Source: Simiduia aestuariiviva (GTDB taxonomy: Bacteria; Pseudomonadota; Gammaproteobacteria; Pseudomonadales; Cellvibrionaceae). Taken from it: a DNA stretch of 64,000 bases. Positions 8,049 through 17,718 of this stretch are shown piece by piece (position 1 is the stretch's first letter; each line of letters opens with the position of its first letter). The stretch is taken from NCBI RefSeq assembly GCF_014192475.1, contig NZ_JACHXZ010000003.1, forward strand, positions 62,001 to 126,000, written 5' to 3'. The notes below the pieces were generated by a model, which had not been told where the DNA came from, did not search any database, and saw only the letters and a list, made by a program, of their open reading frames with translations. A program made the position numbers and the translations under genes.

Positions 8049-9512
8049 TTATTTATCGATACCACCAATACACATGTATTTTATTTCCAGGTAGTCGTCC
8101 ATACCGTACTTGGATCCTTCGCGCCCAGAACCGGATTCTTTAACGCCGCCAAAGGGCGCCATTTCGTTGGAAATAATGCCTTCGTTAATCCCCACGATGC
8201 CGTACTCCAACGCTTCACCGACGCGCCAGATGCGACCGATATCGCGCGAATAGAAATAGGCCGCTAAACCAAATTCCGTGTCATTGGCCATTTTGATGGC
8301 TTCGGCCTCATCTTTAAATTTAAAAATGGGCGCGACCGGGCCAAAAATTTCTTCGCTAAACACGCGCATGTCCTGCGACACATTAGTCAAAATGGTGGGT
8401 TCAAAAAAGCAGGCGCCCATGTCGGATACATTGCCACCGAGCGCAATAGTCGCGCCCTTGGCGACGGCGTCTTGTACCATCTCGTTGACATCGTTGGCGG
8501 CCTTGTTGTTGATCATTGGCCCTAGATTAATGCCCTCTTGCTGGCCATCACCCATCTTCAATTCTTTAACGGCGGCGGCCAATTTCTCGGTGAAGGCATC
8601 GTAAATGCTCTCTTGCACCAATAGGCGATTGGAACACACGCAGGTTTGACCCGCGTTGCGGTACTTGGAGGCCACGGCACCTTTCACGGCTGAATCCAAA
8701 TCGGCATCGTCGAACACGATGAACGGCGCATTACCGCCCAATTCCATGGAGGTTTTCTTAACGGTTTCTGCACATTGGGCCATCAATACTTTGCCCACAG
8801 GCGTAGAGCCGGTAAAGGTCACCTTGCGCACTTTCGGGTTGCTGGTCATTTCACCGCCAATGGCGCGCGAGCTCTTGCCACACACCATATTGAAAATACC
8901 GGCGGGGATACCTGCCGCTTCCGCCAGTACCGCCAAAGCCAATGCCGACAAAGGCGTCTCAGTGGCGGGCTTGCCCACAAAGGCGCAACCTGCAGCCAGT
9001 GCCGGGGCCGCTTTTCGGGTAATCATGGCGTTGGGGAAATTCCACGGGGTGATGGAGGCCACCACACCCACGGGCTGCTTAATTACCACAATGCGCTTAT
9101 CGCCTGCTGGGGCGGGAATAATGTCGCCGTAGATGCGCTTACCCTCTTCGGCAAACCACTCGATATAATTGGCGCCATAGACAATCTCACCGCGCGACTC
9201 TGCCAGCGGCTTGCCCTGCTCAGCGGTGAGAATCAACGCCAAATCGTCGAGGTTTTCCAAAATCAAGTTGTACCAGGTGCGCAAAATACTGGCGCGCTCC
9301 TTGGCACTTTTAGCTGCCCACGCGGGCATGGCGGCTTCGGCTGCATCGATAGCGCGGCGGGTTTCCTCTACGCCGCAGCTCGCGATCTCAAACACCGTTT
9401 CGCCATTGGCGGGGTTCAATACGGGTACAGTTTCGCCACTGTCACTGTCGACCCACTGGCCGTTGATGTAAGACTGGCCGCGCAACAGCGACGGGTTTTT
9501 CAGTTTAAGCAT
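8049..9512 (-). CDS. gabD: NAD(P)-dependent succinate-semialdehyde dehydrogenase
   Basis: Oxidises succinate semialdehyde to succinate, feeding the TCA cycle. 487 aa from the ATG at 9512, chosen because GAGGAAA sits 6 nt upstream (an in-frame start at 9545 lacks a ribosome site). Aldehyde dehydrogenase motifs: [22 protein letters not shown], catalytic Glu257 (MELGGNAPF) and Cys291 ([11 protein letters not shown]), with the second cysteine two residues on, as in GabD-type enzymes that can form a redox-controlled disulfide. No GABA transaminase is adjacent; upstream on the same strand are matB and a LysR gene, so it may serve another C4 semialdehyde route. Other semialdehyde substrates cannot be excluded. 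Confidence 0.9.
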   Translation of the reverse strand: MLKLKNPSLLRGQSYINGQWVDSDSGETVPVLNPANGETVFEIASCGVEETRRAIDAAEAAMPAWAAKSAKERASILRTWYNLILENLDDLALILTAEQGKPLAESRGEIVYGANYIEWFAEEGKRIYGDIIPAPAGDKRIVVIKQPVGVVASITPWNFPNAMITRKAAPALAAGCAFVGKPATETPLSALALAVLAEAAGIPAGIFNMVCGKSSRAIGGEMTSNPKVRKVTFTGSTPVGKVLMAQCAETVKKTSMELGGNAPFIVFDDADLDSAVKGAVASKYRNAGQTCVCSNRLLVQESIYDAFTEKLAAAVKELKMGDGQQEGINLGPMINNKAANDVNEMVQDAVAKGATIALGGNVSDMGACFFEPTILTNVSQDMRVFSEEIFGPVAPIFKFKDEAEAIKMANDTEFGLAAYFYSRDIGRIWRVGEALEYGIVGINEGIISNEMAPFGGVKESGSGREGSKYGMDDYLEIKYMCIGGIDK

Positions 9513-9623
9513 GGCGATTTCCTCGGTTAATCCATGTAGACCCACGTAACCCGTGAGACTGCCAAAGGCAAACGTTCAATAAAATCATTAATTACAGAAT
9601 TATAGATTAGGCCATTTCAAACA

Positions 9624-11129
9624 TTATGATTGGAATAAGCCCTGATACTGTGCCCGCAATGCGGCCTTTTGCACTTTCCCCATGGTATTGCGGGGCAATT
9701 CCTTCACGGCAATATACTGCTTGGGTTGTTTAAACTTGGCCAAACCCTGTGCCACGGCGGCCTGCACGTCGGGCCATTGGGCATCGCCCACCACCACGGC
9801 CACCACCGCTTCGCCAAAATCAGGGTGGGGTACGCCAATGACGGCACTCTCCAGGACTCCCGGTTGCTCATCGATGAGCAACTCCACCTCTTTGGGATAG
9901 ACATTGAGACCGCCGGTAATTATCAGGTCTTTTGCGCGCCCAATAATGCTCAGATAGCCATCTGCCGACAGCGCGCCCTTGTCTCCCGTATTAAAGAAAC
10001 CGTCTGCGCCAATATCTTCGGCCGTCTTTTCGGGCATGCGCCAATAGCCCTGAAATACGTTCGCGCCTTTGACCTGAATACTGCCCACCTCGCCGGGTGG
10101 CAGCGGCTGCCCTGCGTCGTCCACCACCTGCAGGCCTACGCCCGGCAACGCCTGCCCCACGGTGCCTGCGCGCCGCTCGCCGTGCAGGGGATTGGAGGTG
10201 TTCATATTGGTTTCTGTCATTCCGTAGCGCTCCAGAATTCGATGCCCGGTGGCGGCTTCGAAATCGCGGAACGTCTCGGCCAGCAATGGCGCCGAACCCG
10301 AGATAAACACGCGCACGTTAGGGCAATGCTCGCGGCCAATGCGCGCATCGAGCAGGCGCGTATAAAAGGTGGGCACGCCCATCATCACCGTGCACTCCGG
10401 TAGCCAGCGCAGCGCCTGCTGAGCGTCAAACTTAGGCAGATACACCATCTGCGCGCCGCTCATGAGCACGCAGTGAATGGCCACAAATAGCCCGTGCACA
10501 TGAAACACCGGCAGCATGTGCAACAGGCGATCCGATTCAGAAAAGGCCCACGCCTCGTGCAGCGCGCGCGCACTGGCCGCCATGTTGGCGTGCGACAACA
10601 TAATGCCCTTCGGGCGACCCGTGGTCCCCGACGAATATAACAGTGCCGCCAGGTCATCTGGGCCGCGCGCAACGGTCTCAAACTGGACAGCCATGGCACC
10701 ACTGGCATCAACCAAAGTACCCGTATCGTCGCCATTGAGCGTCCAGCGGCGCTCGATACCCAAGCGGTCGCACAAGGCTGTTAATGGCGCCTCATAGGCC
10801 GACGAACAAATCACCGCCGAGGGCTCGGCGTTTTCCAAAAAGTACGCCAGCTCCGCTGGCTGGTAGCCTGTATTCAATGGGTGGTACACCAAACCCGCGC
10901 GCAGACAGGCCAAATACAAACACAACCCCAGCGGCCCCTTATCGATCTGCACGGTGACGCGATCGCCCGGTACTAACCCCTGCGCCACAAAAAAATTCGC
11001 CAAGCGTCCACTGGCCTCCAAGACCTGTTGGCGCGACCACTGTTGGCCGTCGGCAAGCGTCAGCAGTGGCTGGTGACGCTTGCCGACGGCCAATTGCGGA
11101 TAAAACACATCAAAAACATTGGCAGACAT
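9624..11129 (-). CDS. matB: Malonyl-CoA synthetase (MatB-like)
   Basis: ANL-superfamily ligase, 501 aa, making malonyl-CoA from malonate, CoA and ATP. The nucleotide loop is YSSGTTGRPKG; the diagnostic stretch ERYGMTETNMNTSNP followed by GERRAGTVG is characteristic of MatB/ACSF3. Further: GFFNTGDKGAL, GRAKDLIITGGLNVYPKEVE and the C-terminal lysine region PRNTMGKVQK. GAGAGGTG lies just upstream of the start. It begins 21 bp after the LysR gene stop, so the two are probably co-transcribed, and gabD follows 111 bp later. No malonate carboxylase or transporter genes are nearby, so malonate salvage is inferred only from the enzyme family. Confidence 0.9.
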   Translation of the reverse strand: MSANVFDVFYPQLAVGKRHQPLLTLADGQQWSRQQVLEASGRLANFFVAQGLVPGDRVTVQIDKGPLGLCLYLACLRAGLVYHPLNTGYQPAELAYFLENAEPSAVICSSAYEAPLTALCDRLGIERRWTLNGDDTGTLVDASGAMAVQFETVARGPDDLAALLYSSGTTGRPKGIMLSHANMAASARALHEAWAFSESDRLLHMLPVFHVHGLFVAIHCVLMSGAQMVYLPKFDAQQALRWLPECTVMMGVPTFYTRLLDARIGREHCPNVRVFISGSAPLLAETFRDFEAATGHRILERYGMTETNMNTSNPLHGERRAGTVGQALPGVGLQVVDDAGQPLPPGEVGSIQVKGANVFQGYWRMPEKTAEDIGADGFFNTGDKGALSADGYLSIIGRAKDLIITGGLNVYPKEVELLIDEQPGVLESAVIGVPHPDFGEAVVAVVVGDAQWPDVQAAVAQGLAKFKQPKQYIAVKELPRNTMGKVQKAALRAQYQGLFQS

Positions 11130-11150
11130 AACACCTCTCGCTGTGAATTT

Positions 11151-12059
11151 TTATTGCTGATAATGGCGCTTAAGTTCATCGATCATAGCGCTAGCCGCTT
11201 GCGACAAGGGCCGCCTGCGGTGTGTGAGCACGCCCACCTGCCGCTCAATATCGGGCTCAACCAAGGGCAAACACACCAAGCCCAGCTCGCGCATTTGCGG
11301 CTCGCACAATTTAGGCACGGCGCTCACGCCTAAATCCGTCGCCACCATGCGGCCCACCGTCGCCAATTGATTGGCCTCTAGCACCACATTCAACCTCAAG
11401 TCCTGCGCTTGAAGGTGGCGATCAATCAATGCCCTTAGGCTCGACGGCCTTTGCAGAGCGACGTAGGGATAGTCGCACAAGGCCTGCCAGGGCAGTGCGC
11501 TGGTATTCGCGAGCGGGTGACCGGGCGGCATAATCGCCACAAAATGATCGCTAAACAAGGGCGTAAAAGCCACATCCGGCTGATTGCCGGGATCGAAAGA
11601 GATGCCCAATTCAATGCGCCCCTCTTGTACCTGTTCGAGCAATTGCTCGGCAATCACTTCCTGCACCGTGATCGAGATTTCTGCAAAGCGCGAGCGAAAC
11701 GCGCGCAGCACCTGTGGCAATGCCGTGCTGGCAAAGGATGGCATGGCGGCGATGGCCAGGCGCCCGCGCTTGAGTGAAAAGCGCTGGTGCGCCTCGGCCA
11801 TAACGTTATCCCAATCCGCCAGCAACCGTTGCACCTGCGGCAATAGCTCGGCGCCCTCTGGCGTCAGCGCCACCGCGCGGGTGGAGCGTGCAAACAGCTG
11901 ACCACCCAGCTCGGCCTCAAGGTTCTTCATGGCGATGCTCAACGCTGGTTGGCTCATGTGTACCAGTGCCGACGCCTCGGCAAAGCTTTGGGTTTGCGCC
12001 ACCGCCAAAAATGCCCGCCATTGTTTTAAAGACACATTCACGTCTGGCCCCCGAGCCAT
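11151..12059 (-). CDS. LysR-family transcriptional regulator
   Basis: About 300 aa with an N-terminal winged helix-turn-helix ([19 protein letters not shown], then [19 protein letters not shown]) and a C-terminal periplasmic-binding-like effector domain. The start is uncertain: ATG at 12059, or GTG at 12041 giving VNVSLKQW, which fits the usual LysR N-terminus well. It is divergent from scoAB with a 178-bp AT-rich spacer and lies 21 bp upstream of matB. By the usual LysR pattern it may control scoAB, matB or both; the effector is unknown. Confidence 0.9.
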   Translation of the reverse strand: MARGPDVNVSLKQWRAFLAVAQTQSFAEASALVHMSQPALSIAMKNLEAELGGQLFARSTRAVALTPEGAELLPQVQRLLADWDNVMAEAHQRFSLKRGRLAIAAMPSFASTALPQVLRAFRSRFAEISITVQEVIAEQLLEQVQEGRIELGISFDPGNQPDVAFTPLFSDHFVAIMPPGHPLANTSALPWQALCDYPYVALQRPSSLRALIDRHLQAQDLRLNVVLEANQLATVGRMVATDLGVSAVPKLCEPQMRELGLVCLPLVEPDIERQVGVLTHRRRPLSQAASAMIDELKRHYQQ

Positions 12060-12237
12060 CTGGCCAGCAATGGCCCACAGCACTCATTTATTAAATTTAA
12101 TAATTCGTAAATATTTTAAACTGGATAAATATATCTTAACCCTGCATCCTAGCTCACATCAACAGACCATCAGGTCACGAATGCCTGCAAGTGCGGTCTA
12201 CACTCACTCCACAAGCCCTATAACACAGGAGTTTTAC
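12060..12237. promoter_or_regulatory. Divergent control region, LysR gene / scoAB
   Basis: AT-rich spacer (around 12085-12140, with TTTAATAATTCGTAAATA) between a LysR gene and scoA. LysR regulators normally bind such regions at T-N11-A sites; several poor candidates exist and none stands out. Confidence 0.4.
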
Positions 12238-12939
12238 ATGAGCGGATTTAACAAGGTGGTGCAGTCTTACGACGAGGCCATGGCCGGGCTCACCGACAAC
12301 ATGACCATCATCGCCGGCGGATTTGGCCTGTGTGGCATTCCCGAAAACCTCATCGCACAAATCAAGAAGTCCGGCGTAAAAGGCCTGACCATTGTGTCGA
12401 ACAACTGCGGTGTCGACGGCTTCGGGTTAGGCATCCTACTGGAAGATCGACAGATCAAAAAAATGGTGTCGTCTTACGTGGGCGAAAATGCCCTGTTTGA
12501 AAAGCAGTTGCTAGCGGGCGAGCTGGAAGTTGAATTGACGCCCCAAGGCACGCTGGCAGAAAAAATGCGCGCCGGCGGCGCGGGCATTCCCGCGTTCTAC
12601 ACTGCCACCGGCTACGGCACCCCCGTGGGTGAGGGCAAAGAGGTGCGCGAGTTCAACGGCCGCAATTACATTTTGGAAGAATCCATCACCGGTGACTTCG
12701 CCATCGTCAAAGCCTGGAAGGCCGATCGCTACGGCAATTTGGTGTTCCGTCACACGGCGCAAAACTTCAATCCCATGGCGGCCACCGCCGGCAAAATTAC
12801 CGTGGTTGAAGTGGAAGAAATCGTCGAACCCGGCGAATTAGACCCAGCACAGATTCACACCCCCGGCATTTATGTCGATCGCGTTATCAAAGGCACCTTT
12901 GAAAAACGCATCGAACAACGCACCGTCCGCAGCGCATAA
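12238..12939 (+). CDS. scoA: 3-oxoacid (succinyl-CoA:acetoacetate) CoA-transferase subunit A
   Basis: 233 aa from the ATG at 12238 (ACAGGAG 6 nt upstream; a longer in-frame opening from 11929 has no ribosome site). The alpha subunit has the CoA-transferase family I fold: [28 protein letters not shown], and [16 protein letters not shown]. With ScoB it moves CoA from succinyl-CoA to acetoacetate, allowing use of ketone bodies and polyhydroxybutyrate breakdown products. scoB follows after 11 bp. A thiolase that could consume acetoacetyl-CoA lies 5 kb away at 17719-18903. Confidence 0.95.
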   Translation: MSGFNKVVQSYDEAMAGLTDNMTIIAGGFGLCGIPENLIAQIKKSGVKGLTIVSNNCGVDGFGLGILLEDRQIKKMVSSYVGENALFEKQLLAGELEVELTPQGTLAEKMRAGGAGIPAFYTATGYGTPVGEGKEVREFNGRNYILEESITGDFAIVKAWKADRYGNLVFRHTAQNFNPMAATAGKITVVEVEEIVEPGELDPAQIHTPGIYVDRVIKGTFEKRIEQRTVRSA

Positions 12940-12950
12940 GGAGAACCATC

Positions 12951-13607
12951 ATGGCTTTAACACGTGAACAACTGGCGCAGCGCGTCGCGCGCGAACTCCA
13001 AGACGGCTACTACGTCAATTTGGGCATCGGCATTCCCACACTGGTGGCCAACTATGTGCCCAAGGGCATGGAAGTGATGCTGCAATCGGAAAACGGCTTG
13101 CTCGGCATGGGCCCCTTCCCCACCGAAGACGAAATTGATGCCGACCTGATCAATGCCGGCAAACAAACCGTCACCACCATCAAAGGCGCCTCCATTTTTA
13201 ACAGCGCGGAATCCTTCGCCATGATTCGCGGCGGCCACGTAGACCTCACCGTGCTGGGTGCATTTGAAGTGGACGTACAGGGCAACATCGCCAGCTGGAT
13301 GATTCCGGGTAAGTTAATCAAAGGTATGGGCGGCGCCATGGATTTAGTGGCCGGTGCCGACAACATCATCGTCACCATGACCCACGCCAGCAAGCACGGC
13401 GAGTCAAAACTGCTGAAGCAGTGCACCCTGCCTTTGACCGGCGCCGGCTGCATCAAAAAAGTAGTCACCGACTTGGCGTACATCGAAATTGCCGACAATA
13501 AGTTCTGGCTAAAAGAACGCGCTCCGGGAGTGAGCGTCGATGAGATCATCAAACTCACTGCAGGTGAGTTGGTGGTCCCTGAAGTCGTACCTGAAATGGA
13601 ATTCTGA
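12951..13607 (+). CDS. scoB: 3-oxoacid CoA-transferase subunit B
   Basis: 218 aa beta subunit carrying the catalytic glutamate, Glu47 in SENGLLGMGPFP. Other family motifs: NLGIGIPTLVANYVP, GGHVDLTVLGAFEVD and MTHASKHGESK. GAGAACC lies before the ATG, and the gene is 11 bp from scoA, so the pair is one operon. A rho-independent terminator follows at 13673. Confidence 0.95.
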   Translation: MALTREQLAQRVARELQDGYYVNLGIGIPTLVANYVPKGMEVMLQSENGLLGMGPFPTEDEIDADLINAGKQTVTTIKGASIFNSAESFAMIRGGHVDLTVLGAFEVDVQGNIASWMIPGKLIKGMGGAMDLVAGADNIIVTMTHASKHGESKLLKQCTLPLTGAGCIKKVVTDLAYIEIADNKFWLKERAPGVSVDEIIKLTAGELVVPEVVPEMEF

Positions 13608-13672
13608 CCGGCGGGCAACCGCCACCCTTACTTTGTTTTTAATCTGTAATCGTTAATTCAGTTCCGCACATT

Positions 13673-13697
13673 GGCAGCCGTATGGCTGCCTTTTTTA
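13673..13697 (+). terminator. Terminator of scoAB
   Basis: Stem GGCAGCC / GGCTGCC with a GTAT loop followed by six T, 65 nt after the scoB stop. Confidence 0.88.
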
Positions 13698-13708
13698 TGG
13701 CCAAGGAT

Positions 13709-14066
13709 GGCCGGTATGCCGAAAGGAGCCAGGACGGCGATTCGGCCTGCCCGATGTCACTGCTCATCCCGAGCATTACACCCCACCAACCATCTAACCC
13801 CTTTTCCAAGCCAAGGCCGGTATGCCGAAAGGAGCTAGGACGGCGATTCGGCCTGCCCGATGTCACTGCCCATCCCGGATAACACACCCCACCAACCATC
13901 TAACCCCTTATCCAAGCCAAGGCCGGTATGCCGAAAGGAGGCAGGACGGCGATTCGGCCTGCCCGATGTCACTGCCCATCCCGGATAACACACCCCACCA
14001 ACCATCTAACCCCTTATCCAAGCCAAGGCCGTTATGCCGAAAAGAGCCAAGACGGCGATTCGGCCT
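13709..14066 (+). repeat. 106-bp tandem repeat, about 3.4 copies
   Basis: The segment beginning CCGGTATGCCGAAAGGAG recurs at 13711, 13817, 13923 and (one change) 14029, an exact 106-bp period. Copies two and three are almost identical; the last stops after GATTCGGCCT. Each unit contains the short arms TGCCGAA and TTCGGCC that could pair. The region is between scoB and a convergent pseudouridine synthase gene. Reading frames running through it are repeat artefacts. No CRISPR pattern: there are no variable spacers. Confidence 0.93.
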
Positions 14067-14128
14067 ATTGAAACTTTTTGCCCTCACACCCGAAACTCCT
14101 CACGCAAAACGTAACAATTACTCAACCA

Positions 14129-14995
14129 CTATTTTTCCAATTGCAAAAACACGCGCGACGGCGGCGCCACGATTTGCAGTTTTGTGCCAGTCACCGGGTG
14201 ACGCAAGATCAATCGCTCGGCATGTAAATACAAATTTTTGCCGCCGTGACCGTAGCGCTCGTCGCCCACCACTGGGTGCCCTAGCCACGCGAGATGAGCG
14301 CGAATCTGGTGCTGGCGGCCGGTTTCAATGCGCACCTTTAACAGTGTTTGAGAACCCACGGCTCGCACTGTCTCGTAATGGGTCAAGGCAGATTTAGCCT
14401 GCGGATGTGGGCCCACATGCATTTGGTATTTCGTGTCATCTTGACGCAGAGGCTGATCAATAGTGCCCGCCGGTGGTTGTGGCCGCCCCTGCACCAACGC
14501 AAGGTAGCTTTTTTCCGTGTGCTGCCACTGCGCCATGACCGCCTCGCGTGCTGCCTTGCTGGTGGCGAACAACAATACCCCTGAGGTGTCGCGGTCTAGT
14601 CGATGCACCGGCCACAAATTGAGTTCGCGTTGCTGCCTGCGCAGCTGCTGGCGCAGCAACGCCAAGGCGTGGTGGGTGTTTTCATCGGCGCTGGCAACGG
14701 ACAACAAGCCAGCGGGCTTGTTAATGGCGATCAGCTCGGCGTCGGCAAATAGAATCTCCAACCCCTCGGCACGCTGGCGTTGCTGCTGCACGGCTTGGGT
14801 GACCGGTGCTGCGTGAATTTCCACGCGATCGTCTGCATCTATAGCAAAATCGTGACGCTTCACCACCTGCCCATTCACGCAAATACAACCCGCCTTTAAA
14901 CGCTGCTTGAGGGTATTGCGCGACCAATCGGGCAAGTGTTCAGCCAAATAGAGCAACAGCGTACTGGAACTGAGCACTGTTAATTTTTGCGACAT
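14129..14995 (-). CDS. RluA-family 23S rRNA/tRNA pseudouridine synthase
   Basis: 288 aa from the ATG at 14995 (an in-frame TTG at 15025 is less likely). It isomerises uridine to pseudouridine in RNA. An N-terminal S4-like RNA-binding domain (WSRNTLKQRLKAGCICVNG) is followed by the RluA catalytic domain with Asp134 in HRLDRDTSG, plus INKPAGLLS and ETGRQHQIRAHLAWLGHP. The exact target position (RluA, RluC or RluD-like) cannot be decided from sequence by eye. It is convergent with scoAB and the 106-bp repeat lies just beyond its stop. Confidence 0.92.
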   Translation of the reverse strand: MSQKLTVLSSSTLLLYLAEHLPDWSRNTLKQRLKAGCICVNGQVVKRHDFAIDADDRVEIHAAPVTQAVQQQRQRAEGLEILFADAELIAINKPAGLLSVASADENTHHALALLRQQLRRQQRELNLWPVHRLDRDTSGVLLFATSKAAREAVMAQWQHTEKSYLALVQGRPQPPAGTIDQPLRQDDTKYQMHVGPHPQAKSALTHYETVRAVGSQTLLKVRIETGRQHQIRAHLAWLGHPVVGDERYGHGGKNLYLHAERLILRHPVTGTKLQIVAPPSRVFLQLEK

Positions 14996-15096
14996 ACGTA
15001 GACTCAAATCGAAGAAAGATCGCAAAGGCGACCCGGTCCGCCAGTGTAAACGCTAGCCTTCAAAACGGCCATGACACCTCCGCCGTTTACGTGGCG

Positions 15097-15996
15097 CTAA
15101 GCAAAATCCTTTGACGTGCCATTAGATTGCAAACCGCGCTTCAGCTCAGCAATGACCGATTTCATTCGGTTTGTCATGGGTTTTTGCTGATTCCAGCACA
15201 AATAAATGGTCTCTGAGACCGGCTGGGCAAGACGGTGCGCGCACAGAAGCTCCTGCTTTTGAAAGGCTGCCACGGCGTGTGCAGGCAATACGGTGAATCC
15301 TAAACCCATAGCAACAGGCTCTAAAATTAAACCAATTTGATTCGAAAACCCTTTGCGTTCAAATTGATTGCAGTGCTGGAACGGCGGGTAGTTTGGCGTT
15401 AATAGCAGGCGCGCGTGATGGGCTCCATCGGGGTGATCGATAAATCCCAACGCCAACAACTGCTCCCAACTGGGATCAACCACTGCCTTGGGTGTCACGA
15501 GCATTAACGCTTCCTCCGCTAAAGATTGGCAGTTAATGCCAGCTTCATTGGCCTCACAGGTCATCAGCCCTATGTCTACCCGGTGATCGACTAACGCGCA
15601 CTCAACACTGGCGTTGGGTGAGAAACGATAGTCGATGGCAAGTGCCGGATGTACCTGCTGAAAGCCCAGCAATTGCGGGTACAATTTTAGACCCACGCTA
15701 CCTGGCGACATGATGCTCACTTCACCTTCAAAGGCAGGGTCTTCACCCACCCGCGCTTCCAGACTCGATAAGGACAACAGGATGGCCTGCGCCTGTTCGT
15801 AGAGTCGCTCACCGGCGTCGGTAAGCGTGAACTTTTTGCCCTGACGGTTCAGCAAAGCCACCCCAAAGTGCGCCTCCAGCTTGCTTACATGTTGACTCAC
15901 ACCAGACTGCGTCATGTGGAGACGCTCTGCCGTGCGCGTGAAATGTCCTACATCTACCAAAGCGCAAAAGCTCTGTAACCAAGCCGTATTTACCAC
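15097..15996 (-). CDS. LysR-family transcriptional regulator
   Basis: 299 aa, GTG start. The winged helix-turn-helix is WLQSFCALVDVGHFTRTAER then LHMTQSGVSQHVSKLE; the rest is the LysR effector-binding domain. It is divergent from a VOC-family gene at 16165, which is its most likely target. The effector is not predictable. Confidence 0.92.
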   Translation of the reverse strand: MVNTAWLQSFCALVDVGHFTRTAERLHMTQSGVSQHVSKLEAHFGVALLNRQGKKFTLTDAGERLYEQAQAILLSLSSLEARVGEDPAFEGEVSIMSPGSVGLKLYPQLLGFQQVHPALAIDYRFSPNASVECALVDHRVDIGLMTCEANEAGINCQSLAEEALMLVTPKAVVDPSWEQLLALGFIDHPDGAHHARLLLTPNYPPFQHCNQFERKGFSNQIGLILEPVAMGLGFTVLPAHAVAAFQKQELLCAHRLAQPVSETIYLCWNQQKPMTNRMKSVIAELKRGLQSNGTSKDFA

Positions 15997-16164
15997 TCAA
16001 TATCACCCCCTAAATTGCCTACATTGAGCCGTCTACATTGAACTACCCAAGCTAGATCGCCCAAAACCATCACGCTTTATTCTCATCATCATGATAAATG
16101 ATAATTTTTTATAATTATAAACCCGCAGTAAGCTTGCAGCCACTATCCATTTGCAGGAGTCACC
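15997..16164. promoter_or_regulatory. Divergent control region, LysR gene / VOC gene
   Basis: 168 bp with a strongly AT-rich core (16085-16120, ATGATAAATGATAATTTTTT) between the divergent genes. It must hold both promoters; the LysR binding site is expected here but I cannot place it. Confidence 0.4.
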
Positions 16165-16665
16165 ATGAATAACGTCTACCCAAGAAATTTTTCGCACATT
16201 GGCATTTCTGTCCCCGATCTAGAGCGGGCGGTGAGCTTCTACACCCAAGTGCTCGGCTGGTACCAAATCAAGGCGCCCACTGAGGTGCTAGAAGATGACA
16301 GCCCTATTGGCGAGATGTGCACCGATGTATTTGGCGCCGGCTGGGGCAGCTTTCGAATTGCCCATCTATCTACTGGGGATCGAATAGGCGTCGAACTGTT
16401 CCAGTTTAAAAATCAGGAAAATCCAGCCAACAACTTTGAATACTGGAAAACCGGCGTCTTTCACTTTTGCGTGCAAGACCCAAATGTAGAGGCACTGGCC
16501 GACCGAATTATGGCCGCCGGCGGTAAAAAGCGCATGCCCAAACCGCGCTACTATTACCCGGGCAAAAAGCCCTACTGCATGATTTATATGGAAGATCCCT
16601 TCGGCAACATTCTGGAAATCTACAGCCACAGCTATGAATTGATCTACAGTGAAGGTGCCTATTAA
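16165..16665 (+). CDS. VOC-superfamily (glyoxalase/dioxygenase-like) protein
   Basis: 166 aa with two beta-alpha-beta-beta-beta modules. All four metal-ligand positions of the fold are present: His11 (FSHIGISV), Glu77 (IGVELFQF), His100 (GVFHFCVQ) and Glu151 (NILEIYSH), so it is likely a metalloenzyme of the lactoylglutathione lyase/bleomycin-resistance type. GCAGGAG precedes the ATG. It is divergent from a LysR gene. Substrate unknown. Confidence 0.88.
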   Translation: MNNVYPRNFSHIGISVPDLERAVSFYTQVLGWYQIKAPTEVLEDDSPIGEMCTDVFGAGWGSFRIAHLSTGDRIGVELFQFKNQENPANNFEYWKTGVFHFCVQDPNVEALADRIMAAGGKKRMPKPRYYYPGKKPYCMIYMEDPFGNILEIYSHSYELIYSEGAY

Positions 16666-16700
16666 CGCCTGCAATTTTGGCCAACACCTGTTTTGAACTC

Positions 16701-16759
16701 GCTGGGAGCGGCCAATGATATGGTTGCAAGCCACACTGTCTCTATCATTTGCTCCCAGC
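16701..16759 (+). repeat. 59-nt nested inverted repeat
   Basis: Outer arms GCTGGGAGC (16701-16709) / GCTCCCAGC (16751-16759) and inner arms AATGATA (16714-16720) / TATCATT (16743-16749) give 16 paired bases; a small TGG/CCA pair may close the top. It starts 36 nt after the VOC stop and ends 80 nt before the next start. No T run, so a simple terminator is not certain. Confidence 0.75.
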
Positions 16760-16839
16760 AACGCTCAATTGCCCCATCATGCGTCCTAACCTAGACTGAT
16801 AAATGTCCTACCCCCATTTTCGGCTAGCAGGCAGAACGC

Positions 16840-17529
16840 ATGAGGCCAAACACCCTTGTTTTTATCGTGACCGCGAGCCTTGCACTCTCCAGCCATGCGC
16901 TCACCATCGGCCTTGCCGGCACTCAACCGGAAGCCATTGGCTACAAAAACGGTGACTTCGTTGGTAAATATGCCCCCATCATTCGGTGCTTCCACGATCA
17001 GGTCAGCACCGACAGTGACCGCGTCATAGAACTGCCCATAGCAAGGCAATTAATGATGCTGGAAAAAGGCGGGCTGGATGTATCCTATGCACTCGCCAAG
17101 TCGCCTGAACGCGATAAAATCGCCCTCGCGTCTAAACCGCTAATTCAGCTAGAAGCATGGCTGCTCACCAAGCAAGACCGCGACCCCGAATATCAAAAAA
17201 TTCAAAAGGTCGCCACGGTCAGGGGCTCATTAGGCATAGCAGAAATCAAAAAATTGGGCGCCATCTATGTACAAGTCAATGACTATAACCAAGCGCTGAG
17301 ATTGCTCAACTATGATCGCGTAGATGCCGCCCTAATCCCCGCTGAAGTCGCCGTTAGTCTACCAGCTGACATTCTTGAAAAAATGCGTAAAGACGTCATC
17401 GCATCCGTTCCGCTGGTGGTGTATGCGAGCTATCAAACAGAAAATGCTGCAGAAATCATTGCTAGGTATGATCGCGCCATAGAAAATTGTAATGGCACAG
17501 CGGGAAAGAACCCTAAAGATCCCCTCTAA
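16840..17529 (+). CDS. Periplasmic solute-binding (family 3-like) protein
   Basis: 229 aa with a signal peptide (MRPNTLVFIVTASLALSSHA, cleavage near residue 20). The body resembles the amino-acid-binding family 3 fold: PIARQLMMLEKGGLDVSYALAKSPER, VATVRGSLG and NYDRVDAALIPAEVA. No permease or ATPase genes are nearby, so it is an orphan, of a type common in marine gammaproteobacteria where such proteins may act as sensors or be vestigial. Ligand unknown. Confidence 0.7.
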   Translation: MRPNTLVFIVTASLALSSHALTIGLAGTQPEAIGYKNGDFVGKYAPIIRCFHDQVSTDSDRVIELPIARQLMMLEKGGLDVSYALAKSPERDKIALASKPLIQLEAWLLTKQDRDPEYQKIQKVATVRGSLGIAEIKKLGAIYVQVNDYNQALRLLNYDRVDAALIPAEVAVSLPADILEKMRKDVIASVPLVVYASYQTENAAEIIARYDRAIENCNGTAGKNPKDPL

Positions 17530-17669
17530 CTGCCGGCCTATCCCGCGCACCAATTATTTATCCATCAACGCTTAATATCCGGAAGTTCGACCTATGTCTT
17601 CCAGTCGATATTTCGCCCAGGGGTTTACCCTATCTTATTGACACAACACCTCAAGCGTCACGCCCCCGC

Positions 17670-17696
17670 AAAAAAAAAGCCAGCTTTCGCTGGCTT
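17670..17696 (-). terminator. Terminator of the thiolase gene
   Basis: On the minus strand GCCAGC / GCTGGC with a GAAA loop is followed by nine T, 25 nt after the thiolase stop. Confidence 0.9.
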
Positions 17697-17718
17697 TCTG
17701 TTTACCCCCAAATACCTA

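Noticed and set aside
11929-12237. N-terminal extension of scoA
   Set aside because: The extra 103 codons overlap the LysR gene and its promoter region; the ATG at 12238 has a good ribosome site and the family's usual N-terminus.
13709-14066. CRISPR-like array
   Set aside because: The 106-bp units are contiguous and identical throughout, with no variable spacers and no cas genes in the window.
13682-14397. Open reading frames through the 106-bp repeats, up to 191 codons
   Set aside because: They only repeat the DNA unit, lack ribosome sites and run into the opposite-strand pseudouridine synthase gene.
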